From positions 1 through 54,668 of the forward strand of contig JAHJKA010000024.1 in assembly GCA_018822545.1 (NCBI GenBank): DNA of 54,668 bases. The letters are read 5' to 3'. The position numbers and the translations under genes were made by a program. The notes below the pieces were generated by a model. It was given only the letters and a program-made list of their open reading frames with translations. It did not search any database and was not told the origin of the DNA. The DNA is from Pseudomonadota bacterium. GTDB lineage: Bacteria > Desulfobacterota > Desulfobulbia > Desulfobulbales > SURF-16. Below, piece after piece: positions 46,722 through 54,668 of this stretch (the first letter of the stretch is position 1; each line of letters starts with the position of its first letter).

Positions 46722-47024
46722 CTACCTCCGCTGCTCAATTATCTTATCCACTCGGTCGAGTCCGGCCACGGCATCATCATGAAGCTTCTGGCTCATGGCC
46801 ATGGCTGCGGCTTCGGAGAATTGCTGCCGGGCCAGAAGATAATGGCCCTCACCCATAAAGACAACTGCGTGCTCATAGCAATCCCGGGCCTCTCTCTCAA
46901 TGGCCATCTGTCCTGATCCTAGTCGATCAGGGTCGGAACTGGCGACACAGCCGGCAGCAGTCATCATCAACAGGACAAGGGCAAACCCGCCTTTTTTCAT
47001 GTGCCAAACCATCATTTTTTTCAC
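46722..47024 (-). CDS. Small lipoprotein with a TPR-like helix pair
   Basis: A protein of up to 100 residues: hydrophobic stretch, then lipobox TAAGC. The mature part ARDCYEHAVVFMGEGHYLLARQ resembles a single TPR unit. The ATG nine codons downstream (MKKGGFALV) gives a more typical signal peptide. Its 5' end overlaps the upstream FlgO-like gene by 4 bases. No named family was recognised. Confidence 0.7.
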   Translation of the reverse strand: MKKMMVWHMKKGGFALVLLMMTAAGCVASSDPDRLGSGQMAIEREARDCYEHAVVFMGEGHYLLARQQFSEAAAMAMSQKLHDDAVAGLDRVDKIIEQRR

Positions 47025-47803
47025 CTCTTCGCCACTTCTTTAGAGCTGGGAAAATCCTCTATTTTCACTTCATAGGTCTGTGTCTTCATGGGCTGGCTTG
47101 CATCCTTCAGCATGGCCGCTGACACACCGTCCATTTCAAAAACAATGGAGCTGCTTGACAGAAGCAGTCCCGTCCCGTTTTCAAGCAGGCGGGCATTGAC
47201 AAAAATCTGGCCATCAGCAACGGCATAGGTACCAGCCACCACCGCATCAGCGTGATGGGTATAGTTAAGCTCACTCATATTCCGAGACAATGCATATTCA
47301 CCGTGGCCCTCACTGATCTGCATGGCGGGCATCATCCGCACATCAACCGCATCAACCTGGACTCGCTGTAATTCATGGAGCATCTGCTCACCAAGATAAC
47401 GCCCCAGGGCCGATGTTTCATACATCCGATCAAGATTGACAAAACTTGCCACCGTGACCTGGAGCTCGCCGGCCACCGGTTCCTTGCTGCCGGCCAGAAG
47501 CTGAGCGGCAAGTTCCCGTACCCTGAGTTTCAAATGGGTGCCGGTTTCCGCAGGCATGACCGTCTTTTTATACCCCGGCAACCAGTCCCAGGAAAAATTG
47601 ATCCCGGCCTTTTCCGGCGGAAAAACACGGGGGGTCCGGTAGACATAATCACTGGGTGCCTGATGGGGATGATCCAGGGCGTATTGTCTCAGAGAGACGG
47701 CATCAGAGCCATGGGCCAAACCACTTACAAGAAAAAGGCCGCTGGCAAGGGCTAAACCGCTCATTATTTTTCTCATTTTTTTCTCCGTACGATACATAAC
47801 CAT
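47021..47803 (-). CDS. FlgO-domain exported protein
   Basis: A 260-residue exported protein (signal peptide ending near LAHGS, about residue 33). The C-terminal FlgO-type domain has ASFVNLDRMYETSALGRYL, VDVRMMPAMQIS, AVVAGTYAV and VNARLLENG, clearly parallel to the 46122-46715 protein. No lipobox cysteine. It overlaps both neighbours (1 base with the small lipoprotein gene upstream, 4 bases downstream). A role in outer-membrane or appendage assembly is inferred from the family. Confidence 0.8.
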   Translation of the reverse strand: MVMYRTEKKMRKIMSGLALASGLFLVSGLAHGSDAVSLRQYALDHPHQAPSDYVYRTPRVFPPEKAGINFSWDWLPGYKKTVMPAETGTHLKLRVRELAAQLLAGSKEPVAGELQVTVASFVNLDRMYETSALGRYLGEQMLHELQRVQVDAVDVRMMPAMQISEGHGEYALSRNMSELNYTHHADAVVAGTYAVADGQIFVNARLLENGTGLLLSSSSIVFEMDGVSAAMLKDASQPMKTQTYEVKIEDFPSSKEVAKR

Positions 47804-48036
47804 TATTCCTTAAACTCATAGGGCGGGTAGGCATGGGTCATTATTTCCCACTCCGGACCATAGGTGTCGGCCAGGGAGGTATGCGGCGCCCCGGCCGGGT
47901 AAACCACCGCCACTGGCCGCTGCTCATCAACAAGCCGAAGAACCGGATCAAAATCAAAGCCCAAAGGATTGGCAAGACGTGAGGAAGACGTACAGCCCGC
48001 CAGCACGCAGCATACAATTACATAAATAATTCTCAT
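47803..48036 (-). CDS. Small lipoprotein, first gene of the FlgO-like run
   Basis: A 77-residue lipoprotein: MRIIYVIVCCVLAGC, with lipobox VLAGC. The short mature part is rich in Pro and Tyr (YGPEWEIMTHAYPPYEFKE) and has no known domain. AGGAGGG precedes the ATG at good distance, and it shares one base with the next gene, so it heads the operon. Confidence 0.75.
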   Translation of the reverse strand: MRIIYVIVCCVLAGCTSSSRLANPLGFDFDPVLRLVDEQRPVAVVYPAGAPHTSLADTYGPEWEIMTHAYPPYEFKE

Positions 48037-48453
48037 TCATCCCTCCTAGAAAACCCCTGCCCAAAGCGTCATTGTTTGAGCGTCCTGACAGGTTCCTTGA
48101 CGGTGCTGGAATTTTTTTCCCAGTCATTCACGGTATCATATCCAGACATCACAACACAAATAACTTGTAATTACAGGGCGTTACAAGACATCTGCCTCGA
48201 CAGGCTCGGCAAAACCCTTCCCACCCGATCACGGTTATTGCATGTCTCATGCCAGTAACAACAAGTATATCCAGTCATTTCCAACTTTATGCAAAAAGCT
48301 ATTGCCAAAGATAAAAATATGTATATATTTATTGGGTTCTGGTGTGGGGAAAGACGATTTTTTGTTTTTCCCTTGTTATTTTGATTAGTTAACTAAGAAA
48401 TTCCAGAACAAGCCCTTTCGACTTTTTATAATTTCCCTGGAGGAAATGCATTT
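48037..48453. other. Divergent intergenic region upstream of rpoZ
   Basis: About 415 bases. It holds the promoters of the FlgO-like run and of rpoZ. The 12-base perfect palindrome TTAGTTAACTAA (48385-48396) lies about 58 bases before rpoZ and may be an operator. No gene is evident. Confidence 0.5.
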
Positions 48454-48723
48454 ATGGCCAGAATTACTGTTGAAGACTGCTTGAGTCAAATTGGTAATGA
48501 GAATCGTTTTTCCCTTATTCATCTGGGCGTTGCCCGGGTAAAACAACACCGCAAAGGCCAGCCGTTCCTGACCAAAGGTAAAAACAAAGAAACCGTCATG
48601 ACCCTGCGTGAAATTGCCGCCGGCCTGGTAACCTTTGACAACATTAGATCGCTGGGACAGACCGCTCAGGCTGATACAGACGAAGATGCTGCTGCCGAAA
48701 CCACCAGCCCTGTAACTGTCTGA
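48454..48723 (+). CDS. rpoZ: RNA polymerase omega subunit
   Basis: An 89-residue subunit that aids assembly of RNA polymerase and ppGpp/DksA binding. The start MARITVEDCLSQIGNENRFSL is typical, and GGAGGAAA precedes the ATG by about 8 bases. The acidic Ala-rich C-terminus is variable in the family. It opens a run of plus-strand housekeeping genes that also includes dksA, with which omega works functionally. Confidence 0.93.
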   Translation: MARITVEDCLSQIGNENRFSLIHLGVARVKQHRKGQPFLTKGKNKETVMTLREIAAGLVTFDNIRSLGQTAQADTDEDAAAETTSPVTV

Positions 48724-48816
48724 TAATCCCCCACGGCAGGCTTTTGCCGCTTTCCAGCGGCTACTTTTGGAGCCTAAGCCCTTTTATGCTGTAGCAAGAG
48801 CCCCGATTAGTTTTTT

Positions 48817-49920
48817 ATGGATCAAGATTTCTACGATACCCTTGGCGTTGATCGCTCCGCCTCTGCCGCCGAAATTAAAAAAGCCTATCGCTCCCTGGCG
48901 ATGAAATATCACCCTGATCGTAATCAGGGGGATAAAGAGGCTGAAGAAACATTTAAGAAAGCGGCTGAGGCCTATGAGGTTCTCAGCGACACCGAAAAAA
49001 GAAAAATCTACGACCAGTACGGCGCGGAAGGTTTGCGCAGCTCCGGCTTTCGGGGCGGGGCGGGGAATTTCGAGGACATCTTCTCAAACTTCGGCGATGT
49101 TTTCGGTGACCTGTTTGGTTTTAGCGGCGGCCGCCGTGAGCAAAACGGCCCGGCCCAAGGTGCGGATCTGCGTTACGATCTCACCATCCCTTTCATGGAC
49201 GCCATCCATGGCTGTGAAAAGGATATTGACATCACCAAACGTGACACCTGTTGGACCTGTGAAGGCACCGGAGTACGCCCCGGCCATGAGCCGGAAACCT
49301 GCGCAATGTGTCATGGATCTGGCCAGATCACGCGCTCCCAGGGGTTTTTCCGGGTAGCCACCCCTTGTCCGGAATGCCGGGGCCAGGGCCAGGTCATCAA
49401 GGAACCCTGCACCGATTGTAACGGCGGCGGCCTGGTTCGCAAAAACAAAACCGTTTCCCTGAAAATTCCTGCCGGGGTTGACACCGGTGCTCGCATGCGT
49501 TTACGCGGTGAAGGCGAAGGTGGTCGACGCGGCGGTCCTGCCGGCGATCTCTACGTTGTTATCCATGTTGAGGCCCACGAATATTTCGAACGAGACGGCG
49601 ATCGCATCTATTGCCGGTACCCACTCACCATGACCCAAGCCGCTTTAGGCTGCACGCGGGACATCCCCACCGTACATGGCGACACCTCTTTCACCTTCCC
49701 AAAGGGTGTGCAATCGGGCCAGACCTTTCATCTCGAAGGCAAAGGAGCACCGAGCCTCCGGACCAAGAGTGTTGGCGAAATGATTATTGAGGTCCAGGTC
49801 GTCACCCCCGCCAAACTCACCAAAAGACAAGTGGAACTTCTGGAAGAATTTGCCGAAATAGAAGATGCCAAACACACAGACGAAGGCTTTTTTTCCCGCC
49901 TCTTTAAAAAGAGTGAGTAA
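48817..49920 (+). CDS. dnaJ: Chaperone protein DnaJ
   Basis: A 367-residue Hsp40 co-chaperone. The J domain has the HPD motif (KYHPDRN at about 31-37), followed by a Gly/Phe-rich region, four CxxCxGxG-type zinc motifs ([32 protein letters not shown], about 144-205) and the C-terminal substrate domain. It is the full type I form. moaC starts 7 bases after its stop. Confidence 0.96.
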   Translation: MDQDFYDTLGVDRSASAAEIKKAYRSLAMKYHPDRNQGDKEAEETFKKAAEAYEVLSDTEKRKIYDQYGAEGLRSSGFRGGAGNFEDIFSNFGDVFGDLFGFSGGRREQNGPAQGADLRYDLTIPFMDAIHGCEKDIDITKRDTCWTCEGTGVRPGHEPETCAMCHGSGQITRSQGFFRVATPCPECRGQGQVIKEPCTDCNGGGLVRKNKTVSLKIPAGVDTGARMRLRGEGEGGRRGGPAGDLYVVIHVEAHEYFERDGDRIYCRYPLTMTQAALGCTRDIPTVHGDTSFTFPKGVQSGQTFHLEGKGAPSLRTKSVGEMIIEVQVVTPAKLTKRQVELLEEFAEIEDAKHTDEGFFSRLFKKSE

Positions 49921-49926
49921 GACCCC

Positions 49927-50409
49927 ATGACAGACAACAAAACATTCAACCATTTTGACGAGGCTGGTAATGCCCGCATGGTGGATGTCAGCGCCAAAAT
50001 CGACACCACCCGTGAAGCCACAGCCCACGGTACCATTACCATGAGCCCGGAATGTTTCGCCCTTGTCAAAAAGGGCTCCATTGCCAAGGGTGACGTCCTC
50101 GGTGTTGCCCGCCTCGCCGGCATTATGGCCGCAAAAAAGGTAGACAGCCTCATCCCGCTTACCCATCCGCTGCCCATTACCAAGGCAGATGTCGCATTTG
50201 AGTTGGACGAAGCATCTTCGTCGATCACCGTGCTTGCCACCGTGGGCATTACCGGCAAGACCGGGGTTGAAATGGAGGCCCTCACAGCCGTTTCCGTGGC
50301 AACTCTGACCATTTACGACATGTGCAAGGCCGTTGACAAAGGCATGGAAATATCAAAAATATATCTACTCAAAAAAACAGGTGGCAAAAGCGGCACCTAT
50401 ATACGATAG
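49927..50409 (+). CDS. moaC: Cyclic pyranopterin monophosphate synthase
   Basis: A 160-residue enzyme of molybdenum cofactor synthesis, acting after MoaA. The start ([18 protein letters not shown]) and the central [12 protein letters not shown] and [16 protein letters not shown] are diagnostic. It lies close behind dnaJ; no other moa genes are in the window. Confidence 0.95.
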   Translation: MTDNKTFNHFDEAGNARMVDVSAKIDTTREATAHGTITMSPECFALVKKGSIAKGDVLGVARLAGIMAAKKVDSLIPLTHPLPITKADVAFELDEASSSITVLATVGITGKTGVEMEALTAVSVATLTIYDMCKAVDKGMEISKIYLLKKTGGKSGTYIR

Positions 50410-50448
50410 TTTCATAAGGCACTGCTTTTTATACTAATGGATACCGAC

Positions 50449-50504
50449 AAGAGGCAAATGCCTCTTATTTAACACTAAAATTGCCTGGCAGTTCTTTCTG
50501 CCAG
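50449..50504 (+). terminator. Two hairpins between moaC and dksA
   Basis: AAGAGGC-AAAT-GCCTCTT (50449-50466) followed by ATTT, and CTGGCAG-TTCTTT-CTGCCAG (50485-50504). The first is a likely terminator or attenuator; the second lies about 20 bases before the dksA start and could affect its expression. Confidence 0.55.
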
Positions 50505-50523
50505 CATAATATGGAGATAAGCC

Positions 50524-50886
50524 ATGAACGAAGAGAGACTGGCCTATTTTAAAGAAAAGCTTGAAGAAATGAGTAAAGAAATTCTCGCAGGTGCTGACAA
50601 GACTCTTCACGAGATGACTGACAGCGCCGGCAACTATCCAGACCCAGCCGACCGGGCCACCGCGGAATCAGATCGCAACTTCGAGTTGCGTATCCGTGAC
50701 CGCGAACGCAAATTGCTTTCTAAGATCAAAGAAGCCCAGGAGCGCATTGAAGATCTGAGTTTCGGTATCTGTGATGACTGCGGCGATGACATTAGCGACA
50801 AAAGACTTGAGGCCCGGCCGGTAACAACCCTCTGTATCAACTGCAAAACCAAGCAGGAAAATCAGGAGAAGGCTAAGGTCAGCTGA
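50524..50886 (+). CDS. dksA: DksA-type RNA polymerase-binding transcription factor
   Basis: A 120-residue DksA/TraR protein. A coiled coil occupies the N-terminal half and carries the tip sequence DPADRA (DxxDxA, about 39-44). The C-terminal zinc finger is CDDCGDDIS ... CINC. It tunes transcription with ppGpp. The length is shorter than E. coli DksA (151). GGAGATA precedes the ATG. Confidence 0.93.
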   Translation: MNEERLAYFKEKLEEMSKEILAGADKTLHEMTDSAGNYPDPADRATAESDRNFELRIRDRERKLLSKIKEAQERIEDLSFGICDDCGDDISDKRLEARPVTTLCINCKTKQENQEKAKVS

Positions 50887-50967
50887 CTTTATGAAGGACA
50901 CCATGAACAATCCATCATGTCCAGCACCAGACTGGCAGCCTTTAAGTAATTTTACCCAGGGATAACG

Positions 50968-51969
50968 ATGCCCGAGTTACGTAAAGATCCTGTCCTGGGG
51001 CGCTGGATTATCATTGCCAAAGAGCGTGGTAAGCGCCCCACCGACTTCATCATCAATGAAACACCCTCAAAGGGTGGCTTCTGCCCCCTATGCCCCGGAA
51101 ACGAGAAGACCACTCCTTCCGAGGTCGTGGGATACGGCGTTTCAGGTCGTATGCCCAACACTCCAGGCTGGAGTTTACGGGTGGTGCCGAACAAATACCC
51201 TGCCCTTATTATTGAAGGTGAGCTCAACAAAGAGGGTGAAGGCCTTTACGATAAGATGAACGGTATCGGCGCCCACGAGGTCATCATCGAAACGCCCAAC
51301 CACGACGAGACCTTCTCCAAGCTCCCCTTTGACCGTATGAAAGATGTCTTTCTGGTCATCCGTGATCGCCTGGTGGATCTGGGTCGTGATGAACGTTTTA
51401 AATATGTCATGGTTTTCAAGAATCACGGCCGGGCCGCGGGGGCCTCTTTGGAGCACTCCCATTCTCAGCTTGTCGCCTTGCCCATCCTGCCCCGGATGAT
51501 CGTTTCTGAGTTGGCGGGCAGTCTTTCCTACTATAAATATAAAGAGCGCTGTGTCTACTGTGACATTATCCGTCAGGAGATTAAGCAGCAGTCCCGCATA
51601 GTCTGTGAAAACGACCATTTCATCGTGATCACCCCCTGGGCTCCCCGCTCACCCTTTGAAATGTGGGTGATGCCCAAGCATCACGCCTCGTCTTACATCA
51701 CCCAGAGTGACGAACAGTTCCAGGCCCTGACCCGTATTTTTGCCGAAGCCATGTACCGGCTGGAAAGCTGCATCCCCAATGTGCCCTACAATTTTGTGCT
51801 GCACGGTGCACCGTTGCGCTCAGAACCCATGCGTCATTATCACTGGCATTTTGAGATCATGCCGAAGCTCACCAGTATTGCCGGGTTCGAATGGGGCTCA
51901 GGTTTTTACATAAACCCCATTCCACCGGAAGATGCCGCGAAATTCCTGCGGGATGTTTCCATTGTTTAA
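50968..51969 (+). CDS. galT: Galactose-1-phosphate uridylyltransferase
   Basis: A 333-residue HIT-superfamily enzyme that exchanges UMP between UDP-glucose and galactose-1-phosphate. The N-terminal CPLCPGNE zinc motif, VFKNHGRAAGASLEHSHSQ and the C-terminal HYHWHFEIMPK active-site histidines are present. The length fits the bacterial GalT form. Some deltaproteobacterial relatives act on other sugars, so the exact substrate is not certain. It begins 81 bases after dksA. Confidence 0.9.
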   Translation: MPELRKDPVLGRWIIIAKERGKRPTDFIINETPSKGGFCPLCPGNEKTTPSEVVGYGVSGRMPNTPGWSLRVVPNKYPALIIEGELNKEGEGLYDKMNGIGAHEVIIETPNHDETFSKLPFDRMKDVFLVIRDRLVDLGRDERFKYVMVFKNHGRAAGASLEHSHSQLVALPILPRMIVSELAGSLSYYKYKERCVYCDIIRQEIKQQSRIVCENDHFIVITPWAPRSPFEMWVMPKHHASSYITQSDEQFQALTRIFAEAMYRLESCIPNVPYNFVLHGAPLRSEPMRHYHWHFEIMPKLTSIAGFEWGSGFYINPIPPEDAAKFLRDVSIV

Positions 51970-52064
51970 CCCCCCTCGGCAAATACTCAAAGATTGCGTA
52001 AACAACCTTATACCAACCTTGAAAAAATGCTTTTTCCTGGGCGACTATAACAACAAGGTGCATT

Positions 52065-52415
52065 ATGAAAAAAATCTTACTTGTTGATGACGAAGAGTCC
52101 ATCCATCTCCTCTATCGGGACGAGCTTGAAGATGAAGGGTATGAAGTACACTCTGCCCTTTCCGGCGATGAGGCCCTCAATACCCTTGAGATCCTCAAAC
52201 CAGACCTGGTCATCCTTGACATAAATATGCCTGGTTTAAACGGTATCGACACCCTGCGCAGCATGAAGGAAAAAATGCCGGATATGCCGGTCATCCTCAG
52301 TTCCGCCTACCACGAGTTCAAACAGGATCTGGCCTCATGGGCCTCCGATGACTATATCGTCAAATCTGCCGACCTGACTGAGCTTTTAACATCGGTCCGT
52401 AAACTTCTTTCGTAA
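52065..52415 (+). CDS. Single-domain response regulator (CheY-like)
   Basis: A 116-residue receiver domain: DDE at 8-10, phospho-acceptor D52 (ILDINMPG), S79/S80 and K100 (IVKSA). There is no output domain. It could be the missing CheY of the chemotaxis operon or the partner of an orphan kinase, but neither link is proven, and it lies far from both. Confidence 0.9.
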   Translation: MKKILLVDDEESIHLLYRDELEDEGYEVHSALSGDEALNTLEILKPDLVILDINMPGLNGIDTLRSMKEKMPDMPVILSSAYHEFKQDLASWASDDYIVKSADLTELLTSVRKLLS

Positions 52416-52443
52416 TTGCCGCGCCCTCTTGTAGCACCAGACC

Positions 52444-53193
52444 ATGAAAGATATCCAAAGCCAGCAGGACCACCGCCGAATCAGCATTGAAAAGGTGGGG
52501 GTAAAAGAAATATCGTACCCTATTACCGTTCTGGACAAAGCCCATCGTCACCAGCGCAGTGTGGCCACCGTTAATATGTCGGTGAATCTTCCCCATCATT
52601 TCAAGGGGACCCACATGAGCCGCTTTATTGAGATCCTCAACCGCTTCCATGGCAATATCAATCTGCGCAGCTTCCACCTCATCCTTGAAGAGATGAAGGA
52701 AAAACTTGAGGCCCAGCAGGCCCATATGGAGGTTGAGTTTCCCTATTTCCTCCAAAAAAAAACCGCCAGTAAATCCGGCTTGCTCCGGGAGTATAGCTGT
52801 AAGATGCACGGCACCTATGATTCCGAGGATGACCTTACCCTGGAGTTCCGGGTGCCCATTGCCCCCCCGGGCGTCGAGCAGACCAGGGAAGGCCTTCCTG
52901 AGTCTCTGGGTCATTGGGGCAATGCCGACATCTGCGTCCGTTTTCGCCATTTCATCTGGATCGAAGATCTCATCGAACTGGTCGAAGAAATAACCAGCCA
53001 CGACCTCAAATGGTCCAGTGGCAAGCTTCAACCCCAACAGCATCCCCTGTCCGTTGAGCAGCTGGCCAAGGACCTCGGCCAGCGCCTCAATGACCACCCG
53101 GCCATCTCCTGGTTCTCCGTCACTGTTGAAAACCTGTCAGAAGGCTTTTCAACCTTTGCCACCATCGAGGGTCCGCAGAACGCTCACCACTAG
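52444..53193 (+). CDS. folE2: FolE2-type GTP cyclohydrolase I family protein lacking the Cys motif
   Basis: A 249-residue member of the FolE2 (COG1469) family, which makes dihydroneopterin triphosphate from GTP. The N-terminus (DIQSQQDHRRISIEKVGVK), VNLPHHFKGTHMSRFIEIL and the C-terminal half match the family. However, the usual catalytic CPCS-type cysteine block followed by AHNQR is replaced around residues 138-163 by PIAPPG and HWGNAD. Activity therefore needs checking; it may be a variant with other metal ligands, or not a cyclohydrolase. It is 28 bases after the response regulator gene. Confidence 0.85.
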   Translation: MKDIQSQQDHRRISIEKVGVKEISYPITVLDKAHRHQRSVATVNMSVNLPHHFKGTHMSRFIEILNRFHGNINLRSFHLILEEMKEKLEAQQAHMEVEFPYFLQKKTASKSGLLREYSCKMHGTYDSEDDLTLEFRVPIAPPGVEQTREGLPESLGHWGNADICVRFRHFIWIEDLIELVEEITSHDLKWSSGKLQPQQHPLSVEQLAKDLGQRLNDHPAISWFSVTVENLSEGFSTFATIEGPQNAHH

Positions 53194-53358
53194 AACCTGC
53201 CTCCTCTAAAACTGCCTTTCGTTTTCCATCAGGTTTATCTGGATTATTCCTAAATTTTTTCTCTAGTTTCCGCTGGTCTATTGCGCCAAGTCGGGTATAT
53301 TAAGCGGTTTCTGTACACCTGAGACTTCTTACTACTCACTCATCACGATGGGATCGTC

Positions 53359-54668
53359 ATGCAGCATGAATTTTTACTTGAGATAGGCACGGAAGAGATT
53401 CCGGCCAGCTATATAGAACCTGCCCTCAGCCATCTCAAACAGGGGATGGGGAAAAAGCTCAATGAACTTGGCTTGCCCTTTGGCGCCATTCAAACAGCGG
53501 CAACGCCGCGGCGGCTGGCCCTTGTTGTCATTGATCTTGCTGAACGCCAGGAAGACCAGCGCAAAGAGGTCATGGGGCCACCCAAGCAGGCTGGTTTTGA
53601 TGCCGACAACAAGCCCACCAAGGCGGCCATCGGTTTTGCCAAATCACGGGGAGCCGCCGTTGAAGATATTCAGCTGGTCAGCACAGACAAGGGCGATTAT
53701 CTCATGGTGGTCCAGGAGGTGAAGGGCCAGAACACCGCTGATCTCCTTAGGGACTTCCTGCCAGAACTGATCCTGTCAATCCCCTTTCCAAAATCCATGC
53801 GCTGGGCCGCCAAGAGCACCCTGTTCGCTCGCCCTCTGCAGTGGCTTGTCGCCCTCTTTGCCGGCAAAACTGTCACCTTTAGCATTGATGACCTGCAGAG
53901 CGGCAACACCACCCGCGGCCATCGCTTTATGTGTCCGGAAACCAGGGAGATTACTGATTTTAAACAATACCAAAAGACCCTTGCTGACATGGATGTCATG
54001 GTCGATATCGACCAACGCCGCGCCCTGATCAAAAAACAGGTCACTGAGGCAGCAAGTGCCGCAGGCGGCAACGTGGTCCTTGATCTTGATCTGCTTGACA
54101 CGGTAACCCATCTCGTGGAGACGCCCAATGCCATTTGCGGCTCCTTTGACGACAAATTCCTTGATCTTCCCAACGAGGTGCTTACTACCTCCATGCGGGT
54201 CAACCAAAAATATTTCACCGTGGCCGACAAAAAAGGCGATCTGCTCCCCTATTTTGTGGCGGTCAATAACACCAGGGTAAAAGACGAAACTATCTCTCGC
54301 GAAGGCCATCAGCGCGTATTGCGCGCCCGCCTCGAAGATGGCCTGTTTTTCTATAATGAAGATCGAAAACGCCGTCTTGAAGAGTACATAACATCCCTTT
54401 CCGGCGTGGTCTTTCAAGCTCAACTTGGCACCATGGCTGCAAAGAATGAACGCCTCACCAGCCTGGCTATTGCCTTGGCTAAAGGTCTGGAGCCCAGCCT
54501 TGTTGACACTGTAAAAAGAGCTGCCGAACTGTGCAAAGCGGATCTTGTCACCAATATGGTGGGGGAATTCGCCTCCCTACAAGGAGTGATGGGGAAATAT
54601 TACGCCCTCCATGACGGCGAAAAACCTGAGGTGGCGCAAGCCATCATGGACCATTACAAACCACTTCG
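53359..54668 (+). CDS. glyS: Glycyl-tRNA synthetase beta subunit, 3' truncated
   Basis: The first 436 codons of GlyS, continuing past the window end. The start MQHEFLLEIGTEEIPASY is diagnostic; RRLALVV, FPKSMRW, FARPLQWLVAL and the central MRVNQKYFTV follow. GlyS pairs with GlyQ (alpha), which is not directly upstream here as it is in many genomes. No strong Shine-Dalgarno is visible. The upstream 165-base gap holds no recognised gene. Confidence 0.96.
   Translation, partial: MQHEFLLEIGTEEIPASYIEPALSHLKQGMGKKLNELGLPFGAIQTAATPRRLALVVIDLAERQEDQRKEVMGPPKQAGFDADNKPTKAAIGFAKSRGAAVEDIQLVSTDKGDYLMVVQEVKGQNTADLLRDFLPELILSIPFPKSMRWAAKSTLFARPLQWLVALFAGKTVTFSIDDLQSGNTTRGHRFMCPETREITDFKQYQKTLADMDVMVDIDQRRALIKKQVTEAASAAGGNVVLDLDLLDTVTHLVETPNAICGSFDDKFLDLPNEVLTTSMRVNQKYFTVADKKGDLLPYFVAVNNTRVKDETISREGHQRVLRARLEDGLFFYNEDRKRRLEEYITSLSGVVFQAQLGTMAAKNERLTSLAIALAKGLEPSLVDTVKRAAELCKADLVTNMVGEFASLQGVMGKYYALHDGEKPEVAQAIMDHYKPL

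Noticed and set aside
52360..53097. 245-codon frame on the minus strand across folE2
   Set aside because: Antisense shadow of a gene with family motifs; no domain and no ribosome binding site.
53776..54423. 215-codon frame on the minus strand inside glyS
   Set aside because: Antisense shadow of glyS, which has unmistakable family sequence.

Overview
The window (54.7 kb) looks like chromosome from a Gram-negative anaerobic deltaproteobacterium, most likely a member of or close to the Desulfobulbales. This is an inference from gene content: several multiheme c-type cytochromes with signal peptides, many lipoproteins, two tatC genes, a FolE2-type GTP cyclohydrolase, a CheA/W/R/D/B operon with an HDOD protein, and split glyS-type glycyl-tRNA synthetase. 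No rRNA, tRNA, CRISPR array, insertion sequence or phage module was recognised. Both ends cut a gene: a CBS/nucleotidyltransferase at the left and glyS at the right.

Layout. 1-3130 (+): end of a surface-glycan block (CBS-nucleotidyltransferase, CMP-sialic/legionaminic acid synthetase, B12-binding radical SAM protein). 3130-6105 (-): a three-gene HipBST-type toxin-antitoxin module lying between a rearranged scrap of tatC and a tatC copy broken by a frameshift in an A9 run. 6271-10340: housekeeping genes (Cys-cluster protein, 5-FTHF cyclo-ligase, D-Ala-D-Ala carboxypeptidase, Ogt). 10442-17160 (-): chemotaxis operon cheA-cheW-cheR-cheD-HDOD-cheB, without cheY. 17457-24564: cell-wall genes (lipoprotein, a very long class A PBP, and an MltD-like lytic transglycosylase with three LysM domains). 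24571-33049: SDR, dGTPase-like protein, deaminase, radical SAM protein, flavoprotein, frameshifted RluA-type pseudouridine synthase, RlmI-like methyltransferase.

33379-39776 (-) is the most striking region: five tightly packed genes for a decaheme cytochrome (MtrA/DmsE-like), an outer-membrane beta-barrel (MtrB/PioB-like), two periplasmic binding proteins of different families with no ABC permease or ATPase, and a histidine kinase whose periplasmic sensor carries a heme c motif. I read it as a transmembrane electron conduit with its own periplasmic redox/ligand sensing module.

40400-41508 (-): tatB-tatC. 41868-45212 (+): purA, then two paralogous hexaheme cytochromes separated by a small exported protein. 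45477-48036 (-): five genes for FlgO-like exported proteins and small lipoproteins. 48454-54668 (+): rpoZ, dnaJ, moaC, dksA, galT, a single-domain response regulator, folE2 (lacking the usual Cys motif), and glyS (cut by the window end).

Two genes (tatC at 5.3-6.1 kb, rluA-like at 31.3-32.1 kb) are each broken by one missing base in a homopolymer. Sequencing or assembly error is therefore a live explanation for both.
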